Assembly (NCBI GenBank): GCA_016210005.1
Contig: JACQVA010000076.1
Span: 1 to 64,000, forward strand
Direction: 5' to 3'
DNA: 64,000 nt
Source: Deltaproteobacteria bacterium
Lineage (GTDB): Bacteria > Desulfobacterota > Binatia > HRBIN30 > JACQVA1
Below, piece after piece: positions 1 through 9,201 of this stretch. Under the pieces are notes generated by a model. The model saw nothing but the letters and a program-made list of their open reading frames with translations. It did not search any database and was not told the origin of the DNA. Position numbers and translations under genes: made by a program. Position 1 is the first letter of the stretch. Each line of letters starts with the position of its first letter.

Positions 1-127
1 CCGAAAAACCCTCCACTACCTTGCTCTTATGCTGCCACACCCGCGTTGCCAGCTCTGAGGTCACCCCAATGTACAGCGTGCCGTTCCGTTTGCTGGCCAG
101 GATGTAAACGCAGAACTGCTTGTCCAT
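1..127 (-). CDS. GIY-YIG endonuclease-like protein, N-terminal part only
   Basis: An open frame starts at an ATG at 127 on the minus strand and runs off the window start. The visible ~42 residues begin MDKQFCVYILASKRNGTLYI and continue GVTSELATRVWQHKSKVVEGF. This matches the start of small single-domain GIY-YIG proteins (UPF0213/YhbQ-like), with the split VYIL...LYIGVT motif and the Arg of the TRVWQH helix that belongs to the family active site. Such proteins are putative DNA-processing nucleases of roughly 80-100 residues, so more than half lies outside the window. The assignment rests on the motif and is fairly safe; the specific role is unknown. Confidence 0.75.
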   Translation of the reverse strand, partial: MDKQFCVYILASKRNGTLYIGVTSELATRVWQHKSKVVEGFS

Positions 128-148
128 AGCACCAAACGCCAAACTGGA

Positions 149-166
149 TTCCCGCTTTCGCGGGAA
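149..166. repeat. Short palindromic repeat element (TTCCCGC-loop-GCGGGAA)
   Basis: A perfect 7-bp inverted repeat (TTCCCGC / GCGGGAA, 4-base loop) sits in the intergenic region upstream of the GIY-YIG start. The surrounding wording (ctggaTTCCCGCtttcGCGGGAAtgac) resembles a REP-like palindrome seen scattered between genes in many GC-rich genomes. It is not followed by a T-run, so a terminator role is not supported. Confidence 0.5.
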
Positions 167-289
167 TGACGGCCATAACACCGAACCACGTTACCCACAA
201 ATTTGTCGCGCACCCTTCCCCGCGCCGGTCGCAGCGGTGTTGGACTGGCGCGGGCCCCCCGCTACACTGGCGCGCACGTAAGCCGAGCC

Positions 290-598
290 ATGAGCAAGCC
301 GCGTAGATTCACCGAGGACGAGCTGCGCGCTCGCCTGCGGGTGGTGTGCATTTGCAAAGGTATCAAGTTGGCCAAGATCAGCGATGCCATCGGCGCCGGT
401 GCCCGCACCGTCGCAGAGGTCAACCGCGCCACCGGCAGCGGCGATGGGGGTTGCGGCGCTACTCGTTGCACACCGGTCATCCTTGAAATGCTGCGCCACG
501 GCGGCCGGCCGCCGGCGAAGCTGCCCGCGCTCGCAGCGGCCGAGCACGACGAGGATTATTGGTTCCCGCCGCTGGCGCGCAAGACCGAGCACAAGTAG
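290..598 (+). CDS. Small BFD-like [2Fe-2S] protein
   Basis: A 102-residue protein is read from the ATG at 290; an upstream in-frame start at 203 would add an unconvincing Arg-rich leader. Residues ~18-65 carry a CIC pair followed about 40 residues later by GGCGATRC, a C-x-C ... C-x4-C arrangement like the bacterioferritin-associated-ferredoxin (BFD) [2Fe-2S] fold, with the helix-turn text AKISDAIGAGARTVAEVNRATG between. In the family this module donates or senses electrons, either alone or attached to nitrite reductases and oxidoreductases. Here it is free-standing, with a charged Pro/Ala-rich tail. It is convergent with the tamA-like gene, 28 bp apart, and no partner is obvious nearby. The cluster type is inferred from Cys spacing only. 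Confidence 0.65.
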   Translation: MSKPRRFTEDELRARLRVVCICKGIKLAKISDAIGAGARTVAEVNRATGSGDGGCGATRCTPVILEMLRHGGRPPAKLPALAAAEHDEDYWFPPLARKTEHK

Positions 599-626
599 CA
601 ACCGCTGGCGGCGGGCGCGTACAAGC

Positions 627-3395
627 TCAGAACATGGCGCCGATGCTGAAGTGAAGCTCACCGACCGACTCGTCGGTGCGGCGGTCGAGTTTGAAGCCGT
701 AATCGAGGCTGAGCGGACCCACCGGGGTGTTGTAACGCAACCCCAACCCGCAGCTGCGGCGGAAATCGTCCAAACTGGTCGCGCGGTCTTGCAGATAAAC
801 CCCACCGCCGTCGGCAAACACGGCCCCGCCGATGCCGAAGGCCAGCGGGAAGCGTAGCTCGGTGTTGAGAATACCAACCAGGTCGCCGCCCAAGGGGCTG
901 CCGGCGCTGCCGGCCGGGCCGATGACGTTCTCGCCGAACCCGCGCACGGTGGTGCGCCCGCCGAGAAAGAAGCGCTCGCGGATCGGCACCTGATCGCCGT
1001 CGGCGAAGGCATAGGCCCAGCCGCCACGCAGTACGTACAGAAAGGTTACGCTCTCGGTGATGGGGACATAGTGTGTGTGCTGGCCCAGCAGCTTCACAAA
1101 CGCGACGTCGGCGCCGAGCTCAGCCGGGGCGTAGCGCAGGCGCAACGAGTCGAAGACGCCGCGGCTGGGCATGAAGGCATCATCGCGTCCATCGTAGACC
1201 AAGAAGGGACCCAGACTGATGCTGCGCAATCGCCCCTGATCGCGGGGGTTGAAGGCGAGCACATCGCTGGCGACGTCGAACACCTGGCTCTGCTCCACTT
1301 GCAGATCAAAGCCCGCCCGCAGCTCGGGTAGCAGCGGTCGTTCAAGGGCGGGGATGAAGGCGAAGCGCTCGACGCTGAAGCGATCGACGGTGCGGGTGGC
1401 GCGCTGCGCGATCAAGTCGGAGCGCAGCGCCCACTGCGTGTCGGCCAGGCGTGGTTCGCGAAAGGCAAGATCACCCAGGTATTCATCGGGCGACAGCGAC
1501 GCCGGCTCGAAGTTGAACTCGCCCCGCAGGCTCAAGCGGCGCGCTAGCCCCTGCAAGTTGCTGTGACTGATTTCGCCGAAGCCGCGAATGCCGTCGCGGG
1601 TGTTGTACCCGGCGCCCCACTGCAAGCTGCCTGGGGGTTTCTCGGCGACGCTGATGCCGATGTCGCGCCGGCCGCCGGCGGCTTGCCGCGGCAGCGGCCG
1701 AACTGTGACGCTGCGGAACAGCCCGAGACGGTAGAGCTGCGACTGCGCCAGCAGCAGCGCCTCGGGATCCAGCGGATCACCCGATTTGAACGGGAGAGCA
1801 CGCGCAATCACCCCGGCCTTGGTGTCGAGGTTGTTCTGGATGATGATCGCGCCTACGCTCTCGGCGGTGCCGGGGGCCGCGGTAAAACGCACGCTAGCAG
1901 CCAGCTCGCCGCCGGCCGCGCTGGTGCTGACCTCGGCCGCTACCTCCGCGTGCGGAAAGCCGGCACGCGCCAGTGCGGTAACCAGCCGCTGCCGGTCGGC
2001 CTCCAGCGCCTCGCGATCGAGCGGCTCGCCCACGCGCAGGGCCAACTCCGGGGGCGCGAGCCGCAGCGGCTCGAAGCCGGCCAGCTCGACCGTCTGCACC
2101 CGCGTGCGTGGCCCCTCTTCGATGACGACGGTGATGAACACTCGGCCGCGCTCGGGCTCGAAGCGGGTGCGCAGATCGACGATCTCGGCCGCCTCGAAGC
2201 CGTAGCGGCGGTACAGGTACCACAGCCGCTTGAGATCGTCGGCCAGCACGTCATCGAGCAGCACGCCGCGCCGCCACGGCAGCCAACTCGGCGGTTGCGT
2301 CGCCATTACCGCCCGCAACTGCGCCGGCGATACGCCCTGCGCGCCCTCGAAGCCGACCTCGGCAACCCGAAAACGCCGGCCCTCGACGATGTCGAAGTGT
2401 ACCGTCTTGGGCGGCCCCGGCGCGATGCTCAAGCCGACCCGCACGACGTAGTAGCCGGCCTCGCGATACGCGCGCTCGACGCGCCGTGCCAGCTCGCGCC
2501 ACGAGCCGTCGGTGACGATGACCCGCCCGGGCAGATCCATCAGCTCCAGCAGCTGGCTCGCGCTAAAGCGGAGATTTCCCGACCATGTGAGGTCGAAGCG
2601 CGGTCCGGGGTCAAGCTGGAAGCGCAACGTTCCGCGCCGGTTCGCGCCCAACTCCCAGGTGCTATCGACCCGCGCCTCGAAGTAGCGCTCGGCACGCAGC
2701 AAGCGCACGATCGCCTTCTCTGCCGCCACCTGCCGCGAGCGCACGTAGCGCCCCTCGACGCGTATTCCGATCGCCCGTTGTAGTCGCCGCGGTGGCACCG
2801 GCAGCTCACCGGCAAATTCGATCGCGGCCACCCGCAGCGGCTCGCCCTCCTCAATTCTAAATGTCACATCGACTTCGCCGGCCGCCCCGGCGGTGACACC
2901 GGCGCTCACCTGCGCCAGCTCGAAGCCCTCGGCGGCGTAGCGCTGGCGCAGGCGCGCTACGGCCTGGTCGCGCAACTCCTCGGAGTAAATCGCTCCCGGC
3001 CGCAGCCGCACCAGCCGTTCGAGCTCATCGCCGCCGAGCGCATGGTTACCGCGAAAGCGCACCACGTTCACCACGATGTGGCGCTCCAGCCTGAGCGTCA
3101 GCGCCACCCCGTCTTCGCGCGCGACCGGCTCGATCGCGCTGGCCTTGAACAACCCCGTTTGCTCCAGCCGCCAGCCGGCTTCCTCTAGGTCAGCCCGCCG
3201 CAGCTCGTCGCCCACTCGCATGGGCAGCAAGGCCGCCAGTCCGCGGCGGTCGATCGGCGCGGTGCACTCGAAGCCGATCGCCACAATCCGGCGGCCCAGC
3301 CACTCGCTGTCCTGCGCCCAGCCGGGAGCCGCGGCCAGCGCCAGCAACGCGCTGAGTGCCAGACCAGCGCGCCGCCAGATGCACTCAGCGCTCAT
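627..3395 (-). CDS. Omp85-family outer-membrane assembly protein (TamA/BamA-like) with seven POTRA-like repeats
   Basis: A 922-residue protein. Residues 1-28 are a signal peptide ending AAAPGWAQ. Residues ~33-590 divide into about seven POTRA-like units; openings such as VVNVVRFRGNHALG, RVAAIEFAGELP, FRVAEVGFEGAQG and RVQTVELAGFEP mark the repeats. Residues ~600-922 form the Omp85 barrel, including the lid-loop motif GGRTTVRGFGE and a final Phe (HFSIGAMF), the usual recognition signal for barrel insertion. Omp85 proteins insert or translocate envelope proteins. The start overlaps the end of the tamB-like gene by 11 bases, so translation is probably coupled and the two act together. TamA normally has three POTRAs and BamA five, so this is an extended form. 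TamA-like is preferred over BamA because of the TamB partner. Confidence 0.88.
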   Translation of the reverse strand: MSAECIWRRAGLALSALLALAAAPGWAQDSEWLGRRIVAIGFECTAPIDRRGLAALLPMRVGDELRRADLEEAGWRLEQTGLFKASAIEPVAREDGVALTLRLERHIVVNVVRFRGNHALGGDELERLVRLRPGAIYSEELRDQAVARLRQRYAAEGFELAQVSAGVTAGAAGEVDVTFRIEEGEPLRVAAIEFAGELPVPPRRLQRAIGIRVEGRYVRSRQVAAEKAIVRLLRAERYFEARVDSTWELGANRRGTLRFQLDPGPRFDLTWSGNLRFSASQLLELMDLPGRVIVTDGSWRELARRVERAYREAGYYVVRVGLSIAPGPPKTVHFDIVEGRRFRVAEVGFEGAQGVSPAQLRAVMATQPPSWLPWRRGVLLDDVLADDLKRLWYLYRRYGFEAAEIVDLRTRFEPERGRVFITVVIEEGPRTRVQTVELAGFEPLRLAPPELALRVGEPLDREALEADRQRLVTALARAGFPHAEVAAEVSTSAAGGELAASVRFTAAPGTAESVGAIIIQNNLDTKAGVIARALPFKSGDPLDPEALLLAQSQLYRLGLFRSVTVRPLPRQAAGGRRDIGISVAEKPPGSLQWGAGYNTRDGIRGFGEISHSNLQGLARRLSLRGEFNFEPASLSPDEYLGDLAFREPRLADTQWALRSDLIAQRATRTVDRFSVERFAFIPALERPLLPELRAGFDLQVEQSQVFDVASDVLAFNPRDQGRLRSISLGPFLVYDGRDDAFMPSRGVFDSLRLRYAPAELGADVAFVKLLGQHTHYVPITESVTFLYVLRGGWAYAFADGDQVPIRERFFLGGRTTVRGFGENVIGPAGSAGSPLGGDLVGILNTELRFPLAFGIGGAVFADGGGVYLQDRATSLDDFRRSCGLGLRYNTPVGPLSLDYGFKLDRRTDESVGELHFSIGAMF

Positions 3396-6300
3396 CCGCG
3401 GCCCCGCTGGCGCCGCCGGCGGGCATCAGCGACAATGGCAGCCGGCGGAATTCGTAACGAAACTTGACATCGCCGCCGAAAGCACCGGCTTGTGCCTGGG
3501 TCTGACTCTCCCAGCTTCCCAACAACGATATGCGCCGTGTCAGCCGATACTCCAGTTGCACGCTGCGCCGGGCCTCGACACCGAAGCTGCCCGAGGCGAC
3601 TGCGCGCAGCCGCTCGGTGAGATCCTTACCGATGGTGACGCGCGGCTCGATCGCGCCGGTGGTGCGCGCCTGCGCCGCCTCGATCTCGAAGCGGTCGACC
3701 CCGACCAGCCGGCTCACGCGCTGCTCCACCGCGCGCGTGGGTAAGAGCGCCAGCACGTCGGTGGCGCTGACCCCGCCGCCTTCGCGCTGGAGTTGCGCGG
3801 TGGTCTTTCCGAAACTGACCAGGCTGAGGACGTCGTTCTGCGACAGGTTGGGGTCGTCGGCGCTGAACTGCACGCGCGGATGCTCGGCGGTGCCGGTCAC
3901 CGCCACCGTCACGGTGTAATCGGCGTCGGCTGTGGCCACGTGCGTTTCGGCGTTGATGTTCAAGTTGGGATTGAGGGCGAAGCGATCGCGGAAGTCGACC
4001 GCCCCGCCGGTGATCGTGAAGGTGTGTCCGCGAAACGGCACCTCGCCGTTCAAGACCCCGATCGTGCCCTCGACCACCGGTCTATCGTTACTGCCGGTGA
4101 GGTGGAGATCAGTCCACATCTCGACCTTGGCGACGTTATTGTCGATGAAGAGGCCGTCGTGTGCGTACACCCGCAGGTCCCACTCCACTTTGCGCGTCGC
4201 CGCCTCTTTGCGTGGAGCCGGGAGAATCTGTTCCTTCAGCCAGGGGAACAAATCGGTGAGCTGGAGGTCGCGGTCGTAGAGGGCATCGACGATTTCCACG
4301 CTGCCGTCCAGCCGCAGCGCGGCCCAGGGGCCACCGGCGCTGCCGTGCCCGGACAGGCGCGCTTCCAACCCCTCGGCCAAGGTGAGCGCGACTTGATCAA
4401 TCGTCCACGACACCTCGGGGCCACGATTCACGTCGACCGCGCCACTCACGCCAAAACCGCCGCCGCCGGCCTTGCCCTCCAGCTGCTCGATGCGGATCCG
4501 GCTGCCGGCCAAAGTAGCGCGGCCGTTGGTGTTGGTGAACACCAGCGGGGCGCCGACATCGAGGGCCGCGTCTTGGAGGCTGGCGCTGCCGCGCAACTGC
4601 CAAGTGCCCGCGGCGCTGCGCTGCGCGTCCGCTGCCACCGCGAACTCGCCCAAGGCCGACTTGACCGGCAGCGCCACCAGTTCGAGCAGGGCGAGGTTGC
4701 CGCCGCCCTCGACGCGCAGCTCAGCCACTCCCGCGGTGGTGATCTCGCCCGCCAGCTGCAATCGGCTGCCCTCGCCCGCCAGCGAACAGCTGGAGATGCG
4801 GAAACGCCCGTGTTCCCCGCGCACGACGATGGGCTCGGTAGCCTGCACGCGATAGGCTTGCCGCTCGACGTTCAGCACCGGCACCAGCAGTTCACCGCCG
4901 AGATCCGCCGGTGAGCTGAGACCGCCCGCCAAGCGCAGTGAGCCGGCGGTCTCCACCCGCAACAGCCCATCGCGAGCGATCAGCGGCGCGGCATCGGCGA
5001 GCTGCCATCGGCCATGCAACGTAAAGGGCCACTCCCGCGCTGTCGCCAGCGTGGCGGCAAGCTCTATCGCGCCGTCCAAAGCGGTCGTCTGCGCCTGCCA
5101 CTGGCCGGCTTCACCTTCGGCGTTGACGGTAATTGGGCCGAGCGGACGGCCGCCGATGACCAGCGTCTGGCCCTCGAGCTGCAGCCGGCCGCCGAGTTGC
5201 GGCAGCGGGCCTTCGAGGTGTCCGCGCAAGGTAGCCGTGCCCTCGAGCCCGCGCAGACCAGCCCCGCGTAGATTGCCCAGCTGCCACCGGCTCGATTCGA
5301 TGTCGGCACGCCAGGGTTGCCGGCCGCGGCCCGCTGCCGTAACTTTTAGTGATTCGGAGCGGGCGTGGGTCACGATCACCTCCGCCTGCCAGTCGGGCGG
5401 GGTCGCCGCAGCCCGCAGCGCCAGCATCGCCAGCGGCTCACGCAGCACCCACAGGCGTTGCAGATCGAGGCTGGCGGCGAGTGCCGGAGTGTGCCACGGC
5501 CCGCGGCAGCTGACCGCCCCGGTGGCGGTGCCGCCGTGCAGCGGCAGCTCGTGGCCGAGGGCCGCGGCCGCCGCCGTCACCAGCGACCAGTCGAAGTCCT
5601 GGAGCTGCAGCTGCCAATCATTGGTGGCCACGCCGGTCAACGCCAATACGCCGTCAAGTTGGCCGCTGCCGGTGGCGCTGGTGAGCTGCAACGCCCGCGC
5701 CGTCAATAGGCTATCGCTCCACTCGAGTTGCCCGCGCAGCGACGCCAGCGTGGCGCCCAGCACGGTTAGCCGGTCGCCTGCGAGCGCGCCGCTCAGCCTC
5801 GGCTCGGCGAGGGTACCGCTCAAGGTAACGTCAGCCGAAAGGCTGCCGGCCAGGGTCTCGCGCAGCGGTGTCGGCACCAGCGGCGCCAACTTGGCGACGT
5901 CGGCCAAATGGAGCGTCGCCCTTCCGCTTGTAGCCTCACCGCCAGTGAGCGAGGCGCTCACCTGAGCCCGATTGCCGGCAGCTTGCTCGATGGTTCCGGT
6001 CAGCTGCAAGTCGTCGCGGGAAATGCCCAGCCGTGCGGTCCACTGCGCCGGCGCCGCCGCGCTCTCACCGGTGCCTGCCGCCAGCGCTCCGGCGCCTTCG
6101 AGGCTGAGTGCCACCGGTTCCAGGGTTCCGGTCAGCTGCGCGCTCCCGTCAGAGCGGAATGACCACGGCTGCAGCGGCCCGCCGGGGCGGTTGATCCACG
6201 CAGCATCGAGGCCTTGCCAGGTCACAGATCCGGTTGCCGGCACCGGACCGGCCACGGTCAACTCGAGGCTCGCGGTCGCTGTCCCCTGCCACGCACTAAT

Positions 6301-7236
6301 GGTGACGTCGCGCGCCGCCAGCAACTTGCCGCGGCGCAGGACCGTGCCCTTTACCTCACCGACGGGCAAGCCGCCGAATACGGCGCCGCCCAAGCTCGCC
6401 TGCGCTTCGATCTCGGAGTCAAACAGCTCGCCGGTGCAGGAGGCCTCGACGCTGAGTCTACCGGCGGCTTGCTTGAGCGGCTCGAACACCACTGCCAGCA
6501 ACTCGAACGGCAACTCCGCCGTGAGGTGATGGCGCGTAGCTGGCGGCAGGGCCTGGTTCACGACGCTCAAGCTTACCTGCTCGCCGGCGATCGTCGCCTT
6601 GTGGAGGTAGAATTCTTTGCCTAGGACGCCGGCTTCCATATGGACCGCGGAGACCGAGAGCTGACGCTCGGCGCGCCGCAGCGCCGCCGCGCCGGCGTCG
6701 ATGGTCATGGTGATGAAAGGCTGCTCTGGACTAATACCGACGCGGCCGTTGACCAGGGGCGCGGTGGCCTGGAGGGGTTGCCGATCGATAGGGAACTGGA
6801 CCGTAACATCCTCGATGCTGGTGGCTGTAACCTCGAAGGCCACGGGTTTGGCGGCGGCGCCGGGCCGGGTGTCGCCCCCGGGCGCTGAGCCCTTCGGCAA
6901 GCCATCAATATCGAGGAATACACCAGCAGCGCGCAGGGTTGCCACCGGGCGCAGCCGGCGCAAGCTTTGCGTCAGCCGCAGCTGCACCGTGGCGCTGCGC
7001 ACCGCCAGTATGGGCGCGTCACGGCCAATCCGGAAATCGCTAACCGTCAGCGTCGTCGGCCACCATGAGATGCTCACGTCGCCGACTTGGCAGGGGGCGT
7101 GGAACACGCCCGCCAGCTCTCGCTCACCCCATTGCCGCGCCCAGCGCAGCAGTGGCAGCGATCCGAACCACAGCGTCGCCGCGGCGAGCAGCGCGCCAAT
7201 CAACATCCCCAGAACGAGCCGGCGTAACAGCCTCAC
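3385..7236 (-). CDS. TamB-like translocation/assembly module protein (DUF490)
   Basis: About 1283 residues are read from the GTG at 7236; ATG 7206 is the alternative. The open frame continues upstream, but those codons run into the kinase gene and look like shadow sequence. An N-terminal hydrophobic anchor (MLIGALLAAATLWFGSLPLL) is followed by ~1000 residues of repetitive beta-strand text with many short Gly/Leu turns, as in the TamB/AsmA-like lipid-transfer groove. The C-terminal ~250 residues have the conserved DUF490 sequence, including EVPFRGHTFTITGGAVDF and DPNLSQNDVLSLVSFG. TamB spans the periplasm from the inner membrane and works with an Omp85 partner; the partner gene follows immediately. 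The family is known for envelope biogenesis and phospholipid transport. The exact start is uncertain because no good ribosome site precedes either codon. Confidence 0.88.
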   Translation of the reverse strand: MRLLRRLVLGMLIGALLAAATLWFGSLPLLRWARQWGERELAGVFHAPCQVGDVSISWWPTTLTVSDFRIGRDAPILAVRSATVQLRLTQSLRRLRPVATLRAAGVFLDIDGLPKGSAPGGDTRPGAAAKPVAFEVTATSIEDVTVQFPIDRQPLQATAPLVNGRVGISPEQPFITMTIDAGAAALRRAERQLSVSAVHMEAGVLGKEFYLHKATIAGEQVSLSVVNQALPPATRHHLTAELPFELLAVVFEPLKQAAGRLSVEASCTGELFDSEIEAQASLGGAVFGGLPVGEVKGTVLRRGKLLAARDVTISAWQGTATASLELTVAGPVPATGSVTWQGLDAAWINRPGGPLQPWSFRSDGSAQLTGTLEPVALSLEGAGALAAGTGESAAAPAQWTARLGISRDDLQLTGTIEQAAGNRAQVSASLTGGEATSGRATLHLADVAKLAPLVPTPLRETLAGSLSADVTLSGTLAEPRLSGALAGDRLTVLGATLASLRGQLEWSDSLLTARALQLTSATGSGQLDGVLALTGVATNDWQLQLQDFDWSLVTAAAAALGHELPLHGGTATGAVSCRGPWHTPALAASLDLQRLWVLREPLAMLALRAAATPPDWQAEVIVTHARSESLKVTAAGRGRQPWRADIESSRWQLGNLRGAGLRGLEGTATLRGHLEGPLPQLGGRLQLEGQTLVIGGRPLGPITVNAEGEAGQWQAQTTALDGAIELAATLATAREWPFTLHGRWQLADAAPLIARDGLLRVETAGSLRLAGGLSSPADLGGELLVPVLNVERQAYRVQATEPIVVRGEHGRFRISSCSLAGEGSRLQLAGEITTAGVAELRVEGGGNLALLELVALPVKSALGEFAVAADAQRSAAGTWQLRGSASLQDAALDVGAPLVFTNTNGRATLAGSRIRIEQLEGKAGGGGFGVSGAVDVNRGPEVSWTIDQVALTLAEGLEARLSGHGSAGGPWAALRLDGSVEIVDALYDRDLQLTDLFPWLKEQILPAPRKEAATRKVEWDLRVYAHDGLFIDNNVAKVEMWTDLHLTGSNDRPVVEGTIGVLNGEVPFRGHTFTITGGAVDFRDRFALNPNLNINAETHVATADADYTVTVAVTGTAEHPRVQFSADDPNLSQNDVLSLVSFGKTTAQLQREGGGVSATDVLALLPTRAVEQRVSRLVGVDRFEIEAAQARTTGAIEPRVTIGKDLTERLRAVASGSFGVEARRSVQLEYRLTRRISLLGSWESQTQAQAGAFGGDVKFRYEFRRLPLSLMPAGGASGAADER

Positions 7237-7301
7237 AACGCCGAGGAGGTACCGACAAATGCGGGCGACCGCAAATGCTAGGGGGCGGCCGCTTAGCGCC
7301 G

Positions 7302-9128
7302 TCAGCCCGCCGCGGTGCGTGGCCCTTGGCGCGGCAACACCACGCGAAAGCAGGCCCCAGCCCCCGGCTGGCTGTGAACGCTCACGCTGCCGCCCAGCGC
7401 CTCGCTCAGGCGCTTGACAATGTAGAGCCCCAGTCCGACGCCGCCGTCGCGTCCCGGCGTCGCGCTGGCCTGGCGGAACATCTCGAAGATCGCCGTCTGG
7501 TCTTCGAGCGCGATGCCCGGGCCGGTGTCCGTAACCGAGAAGCACACCTGGGCCTGGTCCCCGACCTCTTCAGCGGCCACGCTGACAGCGCCCGCCTCGG
7601 TGTACTTGAGGGCATTGTGGATGAGGTTGCGCAAAATCATTTCCAGCTTGCCGCGGTCGGTTCGCAACGTCGCCGCGCCGCCGCGATTGAGCCAATCTAC
7701 CTTCACTTTGGGCCCGCACCAGTTCGAAGGCACGCTGGTGCGCAGGCTGGCAAAGAGCGCGCCGAGGTCGAACTCCTCGAGATTCAGGCGCAAGCCGCCG
7801 GCATCGAGGCGGCTGACGTCGAGCATGGCTTGAATGAGGTCAAGCAACTGCAGCGACTGCTGGCGGATGCGGTCGAGCGCGGCGCTTTGCTCGCCGGGGT
7901 CGCCCAGCGCCGCTTCGCGCAACAAGTCAGTGTAGCCGATGATCACGTTCAGCGGCGTACGCAGCTCGTGGGAGACGGTGGCGACGAACTCCGACTTGAG
8001 GCGATTGGCGGCGCGGGCTTCCTCCATCAGGCGAGCATTCTCCAGCGCCACTGCCGCCTGGTTGGCGATGGCTGCCAGTAGGCGGCGCTCCTGCGGCCGA
8101 AACGGCCCGCGCGGCTGCACGTAGCAGCACGACACGACCGCGGTTATCTGCTGCTCGCGCATGATGCTTTGGCTCAAGAAGGCCGCCAGCCGCCAGCGCT
8201 GCAGCAGCGTCTGCGCAAGTGGCTCGCTACTCTCACTGTTGGTGAGTGCAACCCAGCCGTTCCTGCGCAGCGTCCGCTCGAAAGGGGCTATTACCTGCGG
8301 GCTGAAGCCGATGGTACGAATCTCCTCGGCGACGGCGGCCGGCACGCCGCTACCGGCTGCCAGCTCGAACGTTCGCCCGCTCTCGTTCCAGCGCAACAGC
8401 GCCGCCCAATCCGCCGCCAAGGCCTGGCGGGCGCACGCCGCCATCTGCTCCGCCAACGCCTGTGGATCACGGATAGTGGCGTTGAGCGCCCGCGCCACTT
8501 CGAGCAGTGCAGCGGAGAATAACTGAGCCCGCTCCAGCTCGGCGGCGCGCCAGTAGGCCGCAAAGCGGTGGCGCTCGAGCAGGTACGCCCCGGTGAGCGT
8601 CAGCCCGACGGCCGTACTCAGCGCAGCCAGGCCGTAAACGCTGGGCGAGGCCGTCGTTGCCCCGGCGAACGTGCTCAGCGGGTATCCCAGAGCCGCGCCC
8701 AGGCTTCCGAGCGCTTGCCCGCGCAAGCCCCAGGGAAAGAGCAGCACCACTCCGGTCAGATACAAAGTCAGAGTCAGCACCAGCATTTCGGCACGATTGT
8801 GCACCGCGGCCGAATACGCGGTCATGCACAGCGCCAGAGCGTTGGTAGCGGCCACCGTGATCGCGAAAGTCCGATCGGGCCGGCGACGCACGGCGACGAC
8901 CGCGGCCACGCACAGCGCCGCGTACACCGCACAAGTGAGGAGCAACGCGCTGCGGCGAGTAGGGAAGTAGATCACCTCCAGGGTGGTGATCGCGCCGGCA
9001 AAGAGGAGAAAGAAGATGGACGCCGCTTGCACTCGGTGCGCCAGCAGGCGCTGTGTCTCCTGCCAATAGGCGGACAGCATCCCTTCGTCCGCACTGGTTG
9101 CATCAACGGTGCCCCCCTCGCGAGTCAC
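7302..9128 (-). CDS. Membrane-anchored GAF-containing sensor histidine kinase
   Basis: 608 residues from a GTG at 9128. Six predicted membrane segments (about residues 34-185) lie ahead of a GAF-type region (~205-365), a HisKA dimerisation domain with the phospho-acceptor motif SHELRTPLN (~385) and a HATPase_c domain (~485-600) with the N-box HNALKY, DTGPGI and GVGLGLYIV. All catalytic landmarks are present, so it should be an active kinase. No response regulator is adjacent. It lies between the MFS gene (74 bp upstream) and the tamB-like gene (65 bp downstream) on the same strand, and may be cotranscribed with them. The signal is unknown; the membrane part resembles the 5-6 helix sensor modules of orphan kinases. 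Confidence 0.9.
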   Translation of the reverse strand: MTREGGTVDATSADEGMLSAYWQETQRLLAHRVQAASIFFLLFAGAITTLEVIYFPTRRSALLLTCAVYAALCVAAVVAVRRRPDRTFAITVAATNALALCMTAYSAAVHNRAEMLVLTLTLYLTGVVLLFPWGLRGQALGSLGAALGYPLSTFAGATTASPSVYGLAALSTAVGLTLTGAYLLERHRFAAYWRAAELERAQLFSAALLEVARALNATIRDPQALAEQMAACARQALAADWAALLRWNESGRTFELAAGSGVPAAVAEEIRTIGFSPQVIAPFERTLRRNGWVALTNSESSEPLAQTLLQRWRLAAFLSQSIMREQQITAVVSCCYVQPRGPFRPQERRLLAAIANQAAVALENARLMEEARAANRLKSEFVATVSHELRTPLNVIIGYTDLLREAALGDPGEQSAALDRIRQQSLQLLDLIQAMLDVSRLDAGGLRLNLEEFDLGALFASLRTSVPSNWCGPKVKVDWLNRGGAATLRTDRGKLEMILRNLIHNALKYTEAGAVSVAAEEVGDQAQVCFSVTDTGPGIALEDQTAIFEMFRQASATPGRDGGVGLGLYIVKRLSEALGGSVSVHSQPGAGACFRVVLPRQGPRTAAG

Positions 9129-9201
9129 GCTGGCATCCTACCACACTCGATCGCCGATCCGGTCACGCAAAGTGCATCTATGGTCAAATGCGCCGGCCGC
9201 C

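Noticed and set aside
3385-7545. The full 1386-codon TamB frame starting at 7545
   Set aside because: The first ~100 codons overlap the kinase C-terminus and encode an Arg-rich shadow sequence; the membrane anchor of TamB begins near 7236.
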